From: Pseudokineococcus marinus
GTDB taxonomy: Bacteria; Actinomycetota; Actinomycetes; Actinomycetales; Quadrisphaeraceae
NCBI RefSeq assembly: GCF_037482405.1
Contig: NZ_JBBHZZ010000003.1
Coordinates: 372,001 to 436,000 of the forward strand
Reading direction: 5' to 3'
DNA: 64,000 nucleotides
Shown here: positions 29,448-37,736 of the stretch, piece after piece
How the letters are laid out: the number at the start of each line of letters is the position of its first letter
How positions within the stretch are numbered: the stretch's first letter is position 1
Position numbers and translations under genes: made by a program
Notes under the pieces: model-generated
Databases searched by the model: none
Seen by the model: only the letters and a program-made list of their open reading frames with translations
Told to the model about the DNA's origin: nothing

Positions 29448-30416
29448 GTGCGACACCTGCGACACCCCCGCACCCTGACGGCCCGGGCCGCCCTCGCCGT
29501 CGCGCTCCCGGCCCTCCTCGTGGCCGGGTGCGGTGACGACCCCGCACCGTCACCGGAGGACGACGCGCTCTCGCGCGTGGAGGTGGTCGGCGACGACGCC
29601 GCCCCTGAGCTGGAGGTCGACACCCCCGTCACCGTCTCGACGACGACCACCGAGGTCGTCGAGGAGGGCGACGGTCGGGTCGTCGAGGAGGGCGACCTGG
29701 TCGCGCTCGACGTCCTCGCCGTCGACGGCGGTGGCGGCGACGTGCTCCAGACGACGTTCGGCACCGAGCAGCGCCTCGTCCTGCAGGCCGACCCGACGAC
29801 GACCGTCCAGGGCCTCGTCAGCGGCGTGGTGGACCAGACGGTGGGCTCGCGCGTCCTCGTCGGCGTCAGCCCCTCGGACTTCGGGGCTGACGCGCCGGGC
29901 GCGCCGACGCCGACCGCGGGCGACGGATCGGTGCTCCTGCTCGTCGACGTCCTCGACGCCTCCCCGGTGCTCGACGGCCCCGAGGGCGCCGAGCAGCCCG
30001 CTCCCGAGGGGCTGCCCGCGGTGACCGAGGGCGAGGACGGCGACCTGTCCGTGGCGACCCCGGAGGGCGACGCGCCGACGGACCTGCGGGTCGAGACCCT
30101 CGTCCAGGGCGAGGGTGACGCGGTCGAGGCCGGGGACACGGTCGTCGTCGACTACACGGGCGTGCTGTGGAGCGACGGCACCGTCTTCGACTCGAGCCGG
30201 GGCGCGGACCGTCCGCCGTTCTCCTTCACGCTCGGCCAGGGCGCCGTCATCCCCGCCTGGGACGAGGGCCTCGCGGGCGTGCCCGTCGGCAGCCGCGTGA
30301 TGATCGTCGCCCCGCCGGACCAGGCCTACGGCGACCAGGAGACCGGCAGCATCCCGCCCGGCTCGACGCTCGTCTTCGTCGTCGACGTCCTGGCCGCGGA
30401 GAGCACGCAGCGCTGA
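29448..30416 (+). CDS. FKBP-type peptidyl-prolyl isomerase lipoprotein
   Basis: Secreted, membrane-anchored prolyl isomerase, 322 aa. A signal peptide ends in the lipobox LLVAGC with Cys28 as lipidation site, followed by an acidic linker. Two FKBP-like halves are visible: a degenerate one (about residues 75-160) and a canonical C-terminal one with VDYTGVLWSDGTVFDSS, PAWDEGLAGVPVGSR and PPDQAYGDQ. GTG 29448 gives the complete signal peptide. It is followed by a second, single-domain FKBP gene, as is usual after pafA in actinomycetes. Confidence 0.92.
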   Translation: MRHLRHPRTLTARAALAVALPALLVAGCGDDPAPSPEDDALSRVEVVGDDAAPELEVDTPVTVSTTTTEVVEEGDGRVVEEGDLVALDVLAVDGGGGDVLQTTFGTEQRLVLQADPTTTVQGLVSGVVDQTVGSRVLVGVSPSDFGADAPGAPTPTAGDGSVLLLVDVLDASPVLDGPEGAEQPAPEGLPAVTEGEDGDLSVATPEGDAPTDLRVETLVQGEGDAVEAGDTVVVDYTGVLWSDGTVFDSSRGADRPPFSFTLGQGAVIPAWDEGLAGVPVGSRVMIVAPPDQAYGDQETGSIPPGSTLVFVVDVLAAESTQR

Positions 30417-30431
30417 CGCGCGCATCGTCCC

Positions 30432-30452
30432 GTCCTCGCCCCGGGCGAGGAC
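30432..30452 (+). terminator. Hairpin between the two FKBP genes
   Basis: Nine-base arms GTCCTCGCC and GGCGAGGAC flank a CCG loop. It probably ends the first FKBP transcript or attenuates read-through into the second. Confidence 0.5.
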
Positions 30453-30538
30453 GCCCCCACCACCGGTGGCCCGTCGCCGCCGCGCACGAGGTCGGTGCCC
30501 CCGCACCGACCACCGCCGACCAGCAGAGGACGCACCCC

Positions 30539-30910
30539 ATGGCCGAGAAGCCCGTCGTCGACATCCCCAGCACCGACCCGCCGGCCGAGCTGGAGCTCGA
30601 GGACCTCGTGGTCGGTGACGGCCAGGAGGCCGTAGCCGGCACCACCGTGGCGGCGCACTACGTCGGCGTCTCCTGGTCGACGCGCCAGCAGTTCGACGCC
30701 TCCTGGGACCGGGGCCAGCCCCTCACCTTCCAGCTGGGGGCCGGGCAGGTCATCTCCGGCTGGGACACCGGCATCCAGGGCATGCGCGTGGGCGGCCGCC
30801 GCCGCATCACCATCCCGCCGCACCTCGGCTACGGCGACCGCGGCGCGCCTCCCGTCATCGCGCCGCGCGAGACGCTCGTCTTCGTGGTGGACCTCGACGG
30901 GGTCTCCTGA
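30539..30910 (+). CDS. Cytosolic FKBP-type peptidyl-prolyl isomerase
   Basis: Single-domain FKBP, 123 aa, without signal peptide, so probably cytoplasmic. Core motifs are VAAHYVGVSWSTRQQFDASW, FQLGAGQVISGWDTGIQGMRVGGRR and IPPHLGYGDRGAPPVI, covering the active-site pocket. The large open frame upstream is a shadow; ATG 30539 starts right where homology begins. A strong terminator follows. Confidence 0.94.
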   Translation: MAEKPVVDIPSTDPPAELELEDLVVGDGQEAVAGTTVAAHYVGVSWSTRQQFDASWDRGQPLTFQLGAGQVISGWDTGIQGMRVGGRRRITIPPHLGYGDRGAPPVIAPRETLVFVVDLDGVS

Positions 30911-30927
30911 CCGCCTGAGCAGCACGA

Positions 30928-30960
30928 GGACGCCCCCGGCCCACGTGGCCGGGGGCGTCC
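30928..30960 (+). terminator. Hairpin terminator after the FKBP genes
   Basis: Fourteen-base perfect arms GGACGCCCCCGGCC and its complement flank a CACGT loop. It separates the FKBP transcript from the DUF222/HNH gene. Confidence 0.7.
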
Positions 30961-31038
30961 GTGCGTCCACAGGCGCTCGAGGGGCCTGCGTCGTCCACAG
31001 GCCCGGACGGTCGTCGAGGCGTCGTCGGACCCGACCTC

Positions 31039-31044
31039 TAGTGT
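31039..31044 (+). promoter_or_regulatory. Leaderless -10 box (TAGTGT) of the DUF222/HNH gene
   Basis: TAGTGT lies 7 nt before GTG 31052. Its last base is the first base of the LexA-type box, so repressor and RNA polymerase would compete for the same DNA. Confidence 0.5.
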
Positions 31045-31059
31045 CGTACACGTGTTCGA
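31044..31059 (+). promoter_or_regulatory. LexA-type SOS box overlapping the DUF222/HNH start codon
   Basis: TCGTACACGTGTTCGA matches the actinobacterial SOS-box consensus TCGAAC-N4-GTTCGA at 11 of the 12 defined positions. The GTG start (31052-31054) lies inside it and the right arm encodes the N-terminal residues Val-Phe-Glu. The 13E12/DUF222 genes of mycobacteria are known SOS-regulated genes, which agrees with this placement. Confidence 0.65.
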
Positions 31060-33026
31060 GACGGGCGTGGGCGGGGCTGACGGGCACGACGCCGTCCGGC
31101 CGTCGGCCTCGCCGGGCGCCGGTCGGGGCGCGAGCCCTCGTGACGGCATGGGCGGTGCTGCCGCGGGTGAGGACGGTGGTGTCGTCGAGCTGGTCGGCGA
31201 GGTCGGTCGGGTGCGGTCGGCGGTGCGGGCCGGGGCGCTGGGTCGGGTGCAGGCGGTCGTCGCGCTGGAGGTGGCGCGGTCGGTGGCGTGGGCGGGGCTG
31301 CTGCGGCAGGTCGCCGCGCTGGTGGACGAGGTCGCGGCATCGGGTGGGCCCGCGGCACTGCTCTCTGACGCCGGTGACGGCGCCGGCGCCGGGTGGACGG
31401 CCGGTGTGGCGACGCGGACCGCAGGCGCCAGCGCCGACCCACATCCCGCACCAGGGCGGGATGCGGGTGTGGCGTTCGAGGCCGCCGCGGGCGAGCTGGC
31501 GGTCGCGCTGGTCGTGCCGCTGCGGCGGGCGCAGGACGTGGTCGCCGAGGCCCTCGCGGTGACGACGCGGCTGCCGGTGACGTTGGCCGCGTTGGAGGCG
31601 GGGCGGATCGACCCGCAGCGCTCCCGGCTGGTCGCCGACGAGACCGTCGCCCTCTCGGTCGCTCACGCGGCGGCGGTGGACGCGGCCCTGGCCGGCGACC
31701 TGGGCCCGTTGACGGTCCCGGCGCTGCGGGCGCGGGTGCGTCACCTGGTCGCGACGACCGACCCGGAGGCGGTGCGCCGGCGGGTGCGGCGGGCGACGTG
31801 CGCTCGCGGGGTGCGCCTGTTCCCGGTGGACGACGGGATGGCGCAGCTGGTCGCGACGGGCCCGGTGCTGGACCTGGCCTGCGTCTTCGAGCGGCTGACC
31901 ACGACCGCCCGGGCGCGGGCCGGGGAGCACGGGCGGGTCGATCCGCACGCCGCGACGTCCGCGGGCCTGGACCCCCTCGCCCTGAGCGACGGTGGGACGG
32001 GGTTGCCGGACCGGCGGGGTATCGACGCCCGCCGCTTCGACGCCCTCGTCGACCTCGCCACCACCACCGACCTGCCCGCTGGCCAGAGCGCCGCCGCGGA
32101 CGTGGCTGCGACAGCGACCACGGTCACGCCCCGGGCGCGCAGCCCCCACGGCCCGCAGGTCACCGTGGCCCTGTCCAGCCTCCTCGGCCTGGACGACGAC
32201 CCCGCCCAGCACCCCACCCTCGGACCCGTCCCGGCCGTGGCCGCCGCCGAGCTCCTCGCCAACGGGCACCGCTTCCGCCGCGCCCTGACCGCACCGCTCA
32301 CGGGCCACCTCATCGGCCTCGACGGCCACCTCCTCACCACCGAGCCCACGACCACCACCGCCGCCGCCACCACGACGGCGGGGTCTTCGACGACAGCGCC
32401 GCCCGACCCACCGCGGAAAGGCCGTCGGACCGCACCCGCCCGACGCGACCGCGCGGCAGCGATCACCGTGCGCGTCGACACCCCCGACGACCGCCCACCG
32501 TCGCCACCGACATCACCGGCGCCGGCGTCGCCACCCGCCGACCCCGCCGAGACCGCACACGCAGTCGCGGCCGAGAGGACAGCCGCGCCCGAAGTCGCGG
32601 CGGGGATGACAGCCGCGACCGCAGCCTCAGTCGCCGCCGGGCCCGCAAACGCGGCCGGGACGGCACAGGCTCGGGCAGCCGGGGAAGCGATACGGCCTCC
32701 GTCACCGCCGCCTTCCCCGCCCGGGCTGGTGACGGGCTCCTCGTCGACCTCGCGGCACGCCTCGCTGCGCCGCGCCGCCCGACGCCCCGGCTGCTCCTAC
32801 GCCGCCGCCGCCGGGAGGGCCCGGCTCCTACGCGCCGACCCAGGCCTGCGGCCGCTGGGTGAGGGCCCGCTCACCCCGCTGCCAGGCCCCCGGCTGCCGG
32901 ATGCCCGCGACCCGCTGCGACCTCGACCGCCTGCACACCGAGCTCGCCCGCCAGCACGCCGAGGCCCAGCCCCACGACACCGCGCCGGGCGACGGCGGAG
33001 GCGCGCGTGATGGCCCGCTCCGGTGA
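31052..33026 (+). pseudogene. DUF222 / HNH endonuclease (13E12-like), frameshifted and truncated
   Basis: The DUF222 domain is readable from GTG 31052 in one frame up to about 32340 (ends near LTGHLIGLDGHLLTT). Then comes about 450 bp of low-complexity Thr/Pro/Ala- or Arg/Ser-rich sequence. The expected HNH start reappears in a different frame at about 32829-32934: SYAPTQACGRWVRARS, then CQAPGCRMPATRCDLDR, ending at TGA 33026. The usual continuation with the GG.T..NL..LC..HH residues is absent, so the nuclease site is incomplete. The original frame stops at 33010. The DUF222 part may still be made. Alternatives are a sequencing indel plus a divergent C-terminus. Confidence 0.75.
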
Positions 33027-33176
33027 CGACCCGACGCGCGCCACGGGCGGAGCACGCGGATGGGGCGACGACGGCCCCCCGCCCTCCTGACGGCCGGCCG
33101 TGAGGCGCGCGCGAGACCACACCCGTCCACGTGCTCGACGGCGGCGGGGACGGCGAGCGAGGAGCGGCGAGCGACG

Positions 33177-34721
33177 TCAGCGCGCGGTCGCCGCCCACCG
33201 ACCGGCCGCGGCGGCGGCGAGGAAGGCGGCGGGGTCCTCGTCGGCGCCCCGACCCATGGTCGACAGACGGACGGGACTGGTCGCCAGGGCCTCGTCGAGG
33301 CCGGCGACGTCCACCTCGACGAGCTCGTGCCGGTCGGCGAGCGCCGCCGCCTGCTGCCGGACCCGCGTGCCGAGGTCGCCCGCGAGGCGGGGGACCACCA
33401 CCTCCGCCCGCGCGAGGGCGACCCGCCCGTAGGCGGTCAGCGAGTGGTGCGACACGCCGCGGTGGCGCTCCCGGGCGTCGGCGCCCGAGACCCGCAGCGA
33501 GGCCACCGGCCGCCCGCCCAGCACGGAGACGGCGTTGACCGCCTCGCCGCACGCGACGCCCGAGAAGCCCCAGCGGGTGCCGGTGCCCAGGTTGCCCGGT
33601 CCCTGCGCGACGACGACGAGGTCGGCGCCGAGCACGTGCTTCGCCGCGAGGAGCCCCGTGTGCAGCGTCACCGCCTCGGCGTCGCCGCCGAAGGCCTGCC
33701 CCGTCGTCACCACGGCGTCCACCCAGCCCGCCGCCCGCAGCCCGGCCGCGGCCCGCGAGAGCGCCGCCGGCAGCGCGCCCCCGTCCGTCATGACGTAGAC
33801 GCAGCGGCCGGGCGCCAGCCCCCGCACCGCCCGCTCCGCGCGCCAGCCGGCGAGGACGGCCGGCAGCGCCGAGTGCAGGTCGGCGACGACGACGGGAAGG
33901 TCGTCGAGGTCGTCGGCGTCCACGAGCGCTCCGTGCGCGGGGGACTCCTGCTCGTCGACGCCGAGCACCATCGCCTGCAGCGGCGTGTACCTCGCCTTCA
34001 CCAGGTGCCCGGGAGCCGGCGGCGGGTCCGCCGGGAGCCGACCCGGCACCGCGACCACGCCGGCTGAGCCCCCCGTCCCCAGGCCGCGCGCCAGGGCCGA
34101 CACCGACAGGAGCACCTCGTCGCCCACCTCCGGGGTGCCGACGAGGTCGACGAGCGCCGTCGCCCGGACGACCGTGCCCGCGGCATCGGCAGTCCCCGCG
34201 GCACTGGCAGTCCCCGCGGCACCGGCAGTCCCCGCGGCACCGGTGGCGCCGGGGCTGGGCGCAGCGCCGGCAGCACCGGCAGCCCCCGCGGCACCGGAGG
34301 CGCCGGGGCCGGGCGCAGCACCGGCGGCGGTCGTCCCGGCGCCGTCCTCGCCGTGGGAGCCCGGTCGGTCGCCCTCCACCGCGGCAGCACCGCCGACCCG
34401 GGGGAGGGGTGCGTCGAGACGGACACGGACCTCGCGGACGCCCGGCCACTCCCGCACGACGTCGCGCACGTGCCCGCGGCGCCAGTGCACGGCCCCACGA
34501 CGACCCGCCCCGAGGCTGTCCGGCCCGCTGTCCGTCCCGCAGTCCGGCCCGGCCGGCACCGCCGCCGACGCCCCGTCCGGCGACGCAGCCGCGGCAGCGG
34601 GCGACACGCCGACCGTGCTCTCCGCGGCGTCCCGGCCTGCAGCTCCGTCCTGTCCTGGAGCAGCGTCCCGTCCTGTGACGCCGTCCCGTCCCGCTCCCGG
34701 TGCGCGCCCCTCGTCCTCCAC
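33177..34721 (-). CDS. DUF3866 family protein
   Basis: Actinobacterial protein of unknown function, 514 aa. The C-terminal ~330 residues are well conserved in style: LVKARYTPLQAMVLGVDEQE, YVMTDGGALPAALSRA, TTGQAFGGDAEAVT, GPGNLGTGTRWGFSG and SHHSLTAYGRVALA. The N-terminal third is Ala/Gly/Asp-rich; inside the domain, between the first strand and VVRATALVDLVG, an Ala/Gly repeat of about 50 residues is encoded by tandem DNA repeats (34177-34319). GTG 34721 lies 7 nt after a -10 box (TAGCGT). It is divergent from pafB. Confidence 0.85.
   Translation of the reverse strand: MEDEGRAPGAGRDGVTGRDAAPGQDGAAGRDAAESTVGVSPAAAAASPDGASAAVPAGPDCGTDSGPDSLGAGRRGAVHWRRGHVRDVVREWPGVREVRVRLDAPLPRVGGAAAVEGDRPGSHGEDGAGTTAAGAAPGPGASGAAGAAGAAGAAPSPGATGAAGTAGAAGTASAAGTADAAGTVVRATALVDLVGTPEVGDEVLLSVSALARGLGTGGSAGVVAVPGRLPADPPPAPGHLVKARYTPLQAMVLGVDEQESPAHGALVDADDLDDLPVVVADLHSALPAVLAGWRAERAVRGLAPGRCVYVMTDGGALPAALSRAAAGLRAAGWVDAVVTTGQAFGGDAEAVTLHTGLLAAKHVLGADLVVVAQGPGNLGTGTRWGFSGVACGEAVNAVSVLGGRPVASLRVSGADARERHRGVSHHSLTAYGRVALARAEVVVPRLAGDLGTRVRQQAAALADRHELVEVDVAGLDEALATSPVRLSTMGRGADEDPAAFLAAAAAGRWAATAR
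34177..34319. repeat. Tandem 18-bp and 54-bp repeats inside the DUF3866 gene
   Basis: Three 18-bp units (34177-34194, 34195-34212, 34213-34230) differ by one or two bases. A 35-bp segment at 34231-34265 recurs at 34285-34319, 54 bp away. All periods are multiples of three and encode Ala-Gly-Thr-rich sequence. Confidence 0.8.
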
Positions 34722-34728
34722 ACCGTCG

Positions 34729-34734
34729 ACGCTA
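34729..34734 (-). promoter_or_regulatory. Leaderless -10 box (TAGCGT) of the DUF3866 gene
   Basis: On the minus strand TAGCGT ends 7 nt before GTG 34721. The identical hexamer serves the divergent pafB gene at 34885. Confidence 0.5.
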
Positions 34735-34884
34735 CGGGTCCGCCCCGCCGGAGCGGCGCCTCACCACGGCGCGCGCGCCGGCCCCGGCGGCGACCTCCCG
34801 GGACCCAGCACCGACCGCCCAGTCGCCGTGACGACCTCCGGGGCGCCCTGGGACGACCCATCGGGCGGGCCGCGGCCCCTCGGG

Positions 34885-34890
34885 TAGCGT
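34885..34890 (+). promoter_or_regulatory. Leaderless -10 box (TAGCGT) of pafB
   Basis: TAGCGT ends 6 nt before GTG 34897. The 162-bp divergent region with the DUF3866 gene is otherwise featureless. Confidence 0.55.
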
Positions 34891-34896
34891 CGCCGC

Positions 34897-35985
34897 GTGG
34901 CTCCAGCCCAGCGCACCGAGCGCCTGCTCAACCTCGTGATCGCGCTGCTGTCGACCCGTCGCTGGCTCCGCAAGGAGCAGATCCGCCAGGCCGTGCCGCA
35001 GTACAGCGAGGCGACGAGCGACGAGGCCTTCGACCGCATGTTCGAGCGCGACAAGGAGGAGCTCCGCGACCTCGGCGTCCCCCTCGTCACGGGCACCGAC
35101 GCCGCGTGGTTCGACGACGAGGCCGGCTACCGCGTGGACCGCGACGCCTGGGAGCTGCCCGCCGTCGACGTGACACCCGCCGAGCTCGCCGTCCTGGGCC
35201 TCGCCTCCCGCGTGTGGCAGCAGGCGAGCCTCGCGGGCCCGGCCTCGCGCGCCCTCGTGAAGCTCCGCGCGCTGGGCGTGGAGCCCGACGAGTCCTCCCT
35301 CGTGGGCGTCGAGCCGCGGGTGCGCACGAGCGAGCCGGCCTTCGGCCCCCTGTACGCCGCCACCCGCGACCGGGCTCCCGTCACCTTCCGCTACCGGACC
35401 GGGCGGACGGGGGAGACGGCGCGCCGTCGCGTCGAGCCGTGGGTCATCACCTCCTGCTACGGGCGGTGGTACCTCGTGGGCCACGACCTCGACCGGGAGG
35501 CGCCCCGCGTCTTCCGCCTCGACCGGGTGTCCCCGGGCATCACCCGCACCGGCGGGACGGCCAGCGTGCCGGTGCCCGAGGACCTCGACGCCCGCGCCCT
35601 CGTCCGGGGGCGCGACGGCGCGCCCGCCGAGCGGACGGCGCGCGTCCGGCTCACCGGCTCCGCCGGTGCCGGTCTGCGCCTGCGCGCCGGCGCGCCCGCC
35701 GACGCCCACGAGGTCGAGGTGCCCTTCGCCGACGTCGACGAGCTCGCCCAGGAGGTGGCGCCCCTCGGCGCCGAGGCGCGGGTCCTCGACCCGCCCGACC
35801 TGCGCGACGCCGTCCTGGCGCTCTGGCGCGGAGCCCTCGCCGCCCACGAGCCCGGGCAGCAGTCGGGGCAGCAGTCGGGGCAGCAGTCGGGGCAGCAGTC
35901 GGGGCAGCAGTCGGGGCAGTCGTCCGGGCACGAGGCCGGGCGCACCGGCGCACCGGCCGCCGCGGCGGGCGGGGGCGCCCGGTGA
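34897..35985 (+). CDS. pafB: WYL-domain transcriptional regulator PafB
   Basis: One half of the PafBC regulator, which in mycobacteria activates the LexA-independent DNA-damage response. 362 aa: an N-terminal winged-helix region (RTERLLNLVIALLSTRRWLRKEQIRQAVPQY region), a WYL domain with RTGRTGETARRRVEPWVI and YGRWYLVGHD, and a C-terminal WCX-like region. The last ~45 residues are an unusual tail of five Gly-Gln-Gln-Ser repeats encoded by perfect 12-bp repeats. Coupled to pafC by GTGA overlap. Confidence 0.92.
   Translation: MAPAQRTERLLNLVIALLSTRRWLRKEQIRQAVPQYSEATSDEAFDRMFERDKEELRDLGVPLVTGTDAAWFDDEAGYRVDRDAWELPAVDVTPAELAVLGLASRVWQQASLAGPASRALVKLRALGVEPDESSLVGVEPRVRTSEPAFGPLYAATRDRAPVTFRYRTGRTGETARRRVEPWVITSCYGRWYLVGHDLDREAPRVFRLDRVSPGITRTGGTASVPVPEDLDARALVRGRDGAPAERTARVRLTGSAGAGLRLRAGAPADAHEVEVPFADVDELAQEVAPLGAEARVLDPPDLRDAVLALWRGALAAHEPGQQSGQQSGQQSGQQSGQQSGQSSGHEAGRTGAPAAAAGGGAR
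35857..35916 (+). repeat. Five perfect 12-bp tandem repeats in pafB
   Basis: CAGCAGTCGGGG is repeated five times without change, followed by a degenerate unit. The period is in frame, so gain or loss of units changes only the length of the Gly-Gln-Gln-Ser tail. Confidence 0.95.
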
Positions 35986-37094
35986 GCCCCGCCCGGACCG
36001 GCGGGAGCGGCGGCGGGCGCGCCGCCGGGCCCGGCGCCGTCGCCCCCGGAGCGGGGGCCGGCGACCGGCTCTCCCGGCTCCTGGCGATGGTGCCCTGGCT
36101 CCTCGAGCGCCAGGGCGTCGCCCTCGAGGACGCCGCCCGGCACTTCGCCATCTCCACCGACCAGCTCGTCGCCGACCTCGAGCTCCTCTTCGTGTGCGGG
36201 ACGCCGGGCCACATGCCCGACGACCTCATCGAGGCGGAGTGGGAGTCGGGGCACGTCTACCTCGGCAACGCCGACGCCATCGCCCGCCCGCTGCGCCTCG
36301 GGCAGGACGAGGCGCTGGCCCTCCTCGTCGGACTCCGGACCCTGGCGGACCTCCAGGGGGTCGAGGACAGCGCCGCCCTCGAGGGCGCGCTCGCCAAGCT
36401 CTCGGCCGCCGCCGGGGACGCCGCCGCCGCGGCCGGCTCCGTCCAGCTCGACCTGGCCGCCGGCGCCGACCCGGGGGTCCTCGCCGTCGTCCGCGGGGCC
36501 CTCTCGCGGAGCCGGCGCCTGCACCTGAGCTACCTCGTGGCCACGCGCGACGAGACGACGGAGCGGGACGTCGACCCGATGGAGCTCGAGTCCCTCGACG
36601 GCCGCTGGTACCTGCAGGCGTGGTGCCACCGGGCGCAGGGCGTCCGGCGGTTCCGCCTCGACCGGGTCCTCGCCGCCGAGGAGCTCGACGCGGACGGCAC
36701 TCCGCCGCCGGACGCCGTGGCCCGCGACCTCGGCAGCAGCCTCTTCGCCCCCGGCGACGAGGTGCCCCTCGTCGTCCTCGACCTCGACGCCGGCGCCCGG
36801 TGGGTCGCCGAGTCGGTGCCCGTCGAGGACGTCACGGAGCGCCTCGACGCCCCCGGGGGCGTGCGGGTGCGGCTGCGGGTGGCCGACGACGGCTGGCTGC
36901 GCCGCCTCGTCCTGCGGCTCGGCGGTGCGGCGCGCGTGGTGTCGCCGCCCGCGCTGGCGGACCAGGTGGCCACCGCCGCCCGGGCGGCCCTCGCCGCGGC
37001 CGGGGCGGACGACGGGGACGAGCGGCCGGAGGACGGGGACGAGCGGCGGGCCGACGGCGCCGGCGGGCCCGGCCTCGTCCGGCACCGCGGCTAG
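35982..37094 (+). CDS. pafC: WYL-domain transcriptional regulator PafC
   Basis: Partner of PafB, 370 aa from GTG 35982. After a ~28-residue Gly/Ala-rich head come the winged-helix part (RLLAMVPWLLERQGVALEDAARHFAI) and the WYL domain (DPMELESLDGRWYLQAWCHRAQGVRRFRLDRV). Residues in the WYL core bind single-stranded DNA in the characterised mycobacterial complex; that property is family knowledge. The tail is acidic and low-complexity. GTGA overlap with pafB indicates equimolar synthesis. Confidence 0.92.
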   Translation: MSPARTGGSGGGRAAGPGAVAPGAGAGDRLSRLLAMVPWLLERQGVALEDAARHFAISTDQLVADLELLFVCGTPGHMPDDLIEAEWESGHVYLGNADAIARPLRLGQDEALALLVGLRTLADLQGVEDSAALEGALAKLSAAAGDAAAAAGSVQLDLAAGADPGVLAVVRGALSRSRRLHLSYLVATRDETTERDVDPMELESLDGRWYLQAWCHRAQGVRRFRLDRVLAAEELDADGTPPPDAVARDLGSSLFAPGDEVPLVVLDLDAGARWVAESVPVEDVTERLDAPGGVRVRLRVADDGWLRRLVLRLGGAARVVSPPALADQVATAARAALAAAGADDGDERPEDGDERRADGAGGPGLVRHRG

Positions 37095-37097
37095 GGT
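37092..37097 (+). promoter_or_regulatory. Leaderless -10 box (TAGGGT) before the small membrane protein and tat genes
   Basis: TAGGGT begins 2 nt before the pafC stop is complete (the TAG at 37092-37094 is that stop) and ends 7 nt before GTG 37105. A promoter here would serve the small gene and possibly tatA-tatC. Confidence 0.5.
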
Positions 37098-37104
37098 CGC
37101 CCCC

Positions 37105-37449
37105 GTGACCTGGTGGATGTGGGTGCTCCTGTGGCTGGTGCTCGTCGTCGGCGCCGCCGTGGTGCTCCTGCGCCTCGGGCTCGGCCTGTGGCGCAAGGGG
37201 CTCGCCAGCCTCGCCGAGGTCGAGCGCGCGAGCCAGGTCGCCGCCGAGCTGTCCGAGCAGGTGAGCCGCCTGCAGGCCGAGAAGCCCCGCGAGCCGGTCG
37301 TCACCACGGCCTTCGACGACCCGGTCGCCCTGCGCCGGGAGCGCACCCAGCGGTTGGCCCAGCGGACACGCGCCCGTCGCCGACAGGCCGGGCGGGGGAG
37401 TCGTACGCTGGGCCGGACGACGACGCGCGCCGCTCGCACCACCGACTGA
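37105..37449 (+). CDS. Small single-span membrane protein, function unknown
   Basis: 114-aa protein with one transmembrane helix near the N-terminus (about residues 3-24), then a predicted coiled coil (SLAEVERASQVAAELSEQVSRL) and a strongly basic tail. I do not recognise a named family. Position between pafC and tatA is common for such short proteins in actinomycetes. GTG 37105 fits the -10 box. Confidence 0.7.
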   Translation: MTWWMWVLLWLVLVVGAAVVLLRLGLGLWRKGLASLAEVERASQVAAELSEQVSRLQAEKPREPVVTTAFDDPVALRRERTQRLAQRTRARRRQAGRGSRTLGRTTTRAARTTD

Positions 37450-37460
37450 AGGGTTCCGCC

Positions 37461-37733
37461 ATGCTCCGGGACATCTCGCTCTGGCAGGTCCTGATCCTCG
37501 TCGGGATCATCGTCATCCTCTTCGGCGCCAAGCGGCTCCCCGACGTCACGCGCAGCGTGGGCAAGTCCCTGCGCATCCTCAAGACCGAGGTCAAGAGCCT
37601 GCGCGACGACGACGACGAGGCCAAGCCCGCCACCGCCGAGCCGGAGCAGCGACCCGCCGCGCAGCCCCTCGAGGGGCGCGCCGTGGACGAGGCCCGTCGC
37701 GAGCAGCGCGACGAGCAGCACCGCGCCTCCTGA
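37461..37733 (+). CDS. tatA: Sec-independent translocase subunit TatA
   Basis: Pore-forming subunit of the twin-arginine export pathway, 90 aa. A short N-terminal transmembrane helix (WQVLILVGIIVILF) is followed by the FGAKRLPD hinge, an amphipathic helix and an acidic tail. ATG 37461 is preceded by GAAGG. It is followed at 3 nt by tatC; no tatB is present here, as usual for actinobacterial tatAC loci. Confidence 0.94.
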   Translation: MLRDISLWQVLILVGIIVILFGAKRLPDVTRSVGKSLRILKTEVKSLRDDDDEAKPATAEPEQRPAAQPLEGRAVDEARREQRDEQHRAS

Positions 37734-37736
37734 CCC

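Noticed and set aside
31393..32862. Alternative plus-strand gene over the DUF222 region
   Set aside because: Different frame from the clear DUF222 homology; it gives Arg/Gly-rich low-complexity sequence.
35857..35916. CRISPR-like array
   Set aside because: Direct 12-bp repeats without spacers, inside the pafB reading frame.
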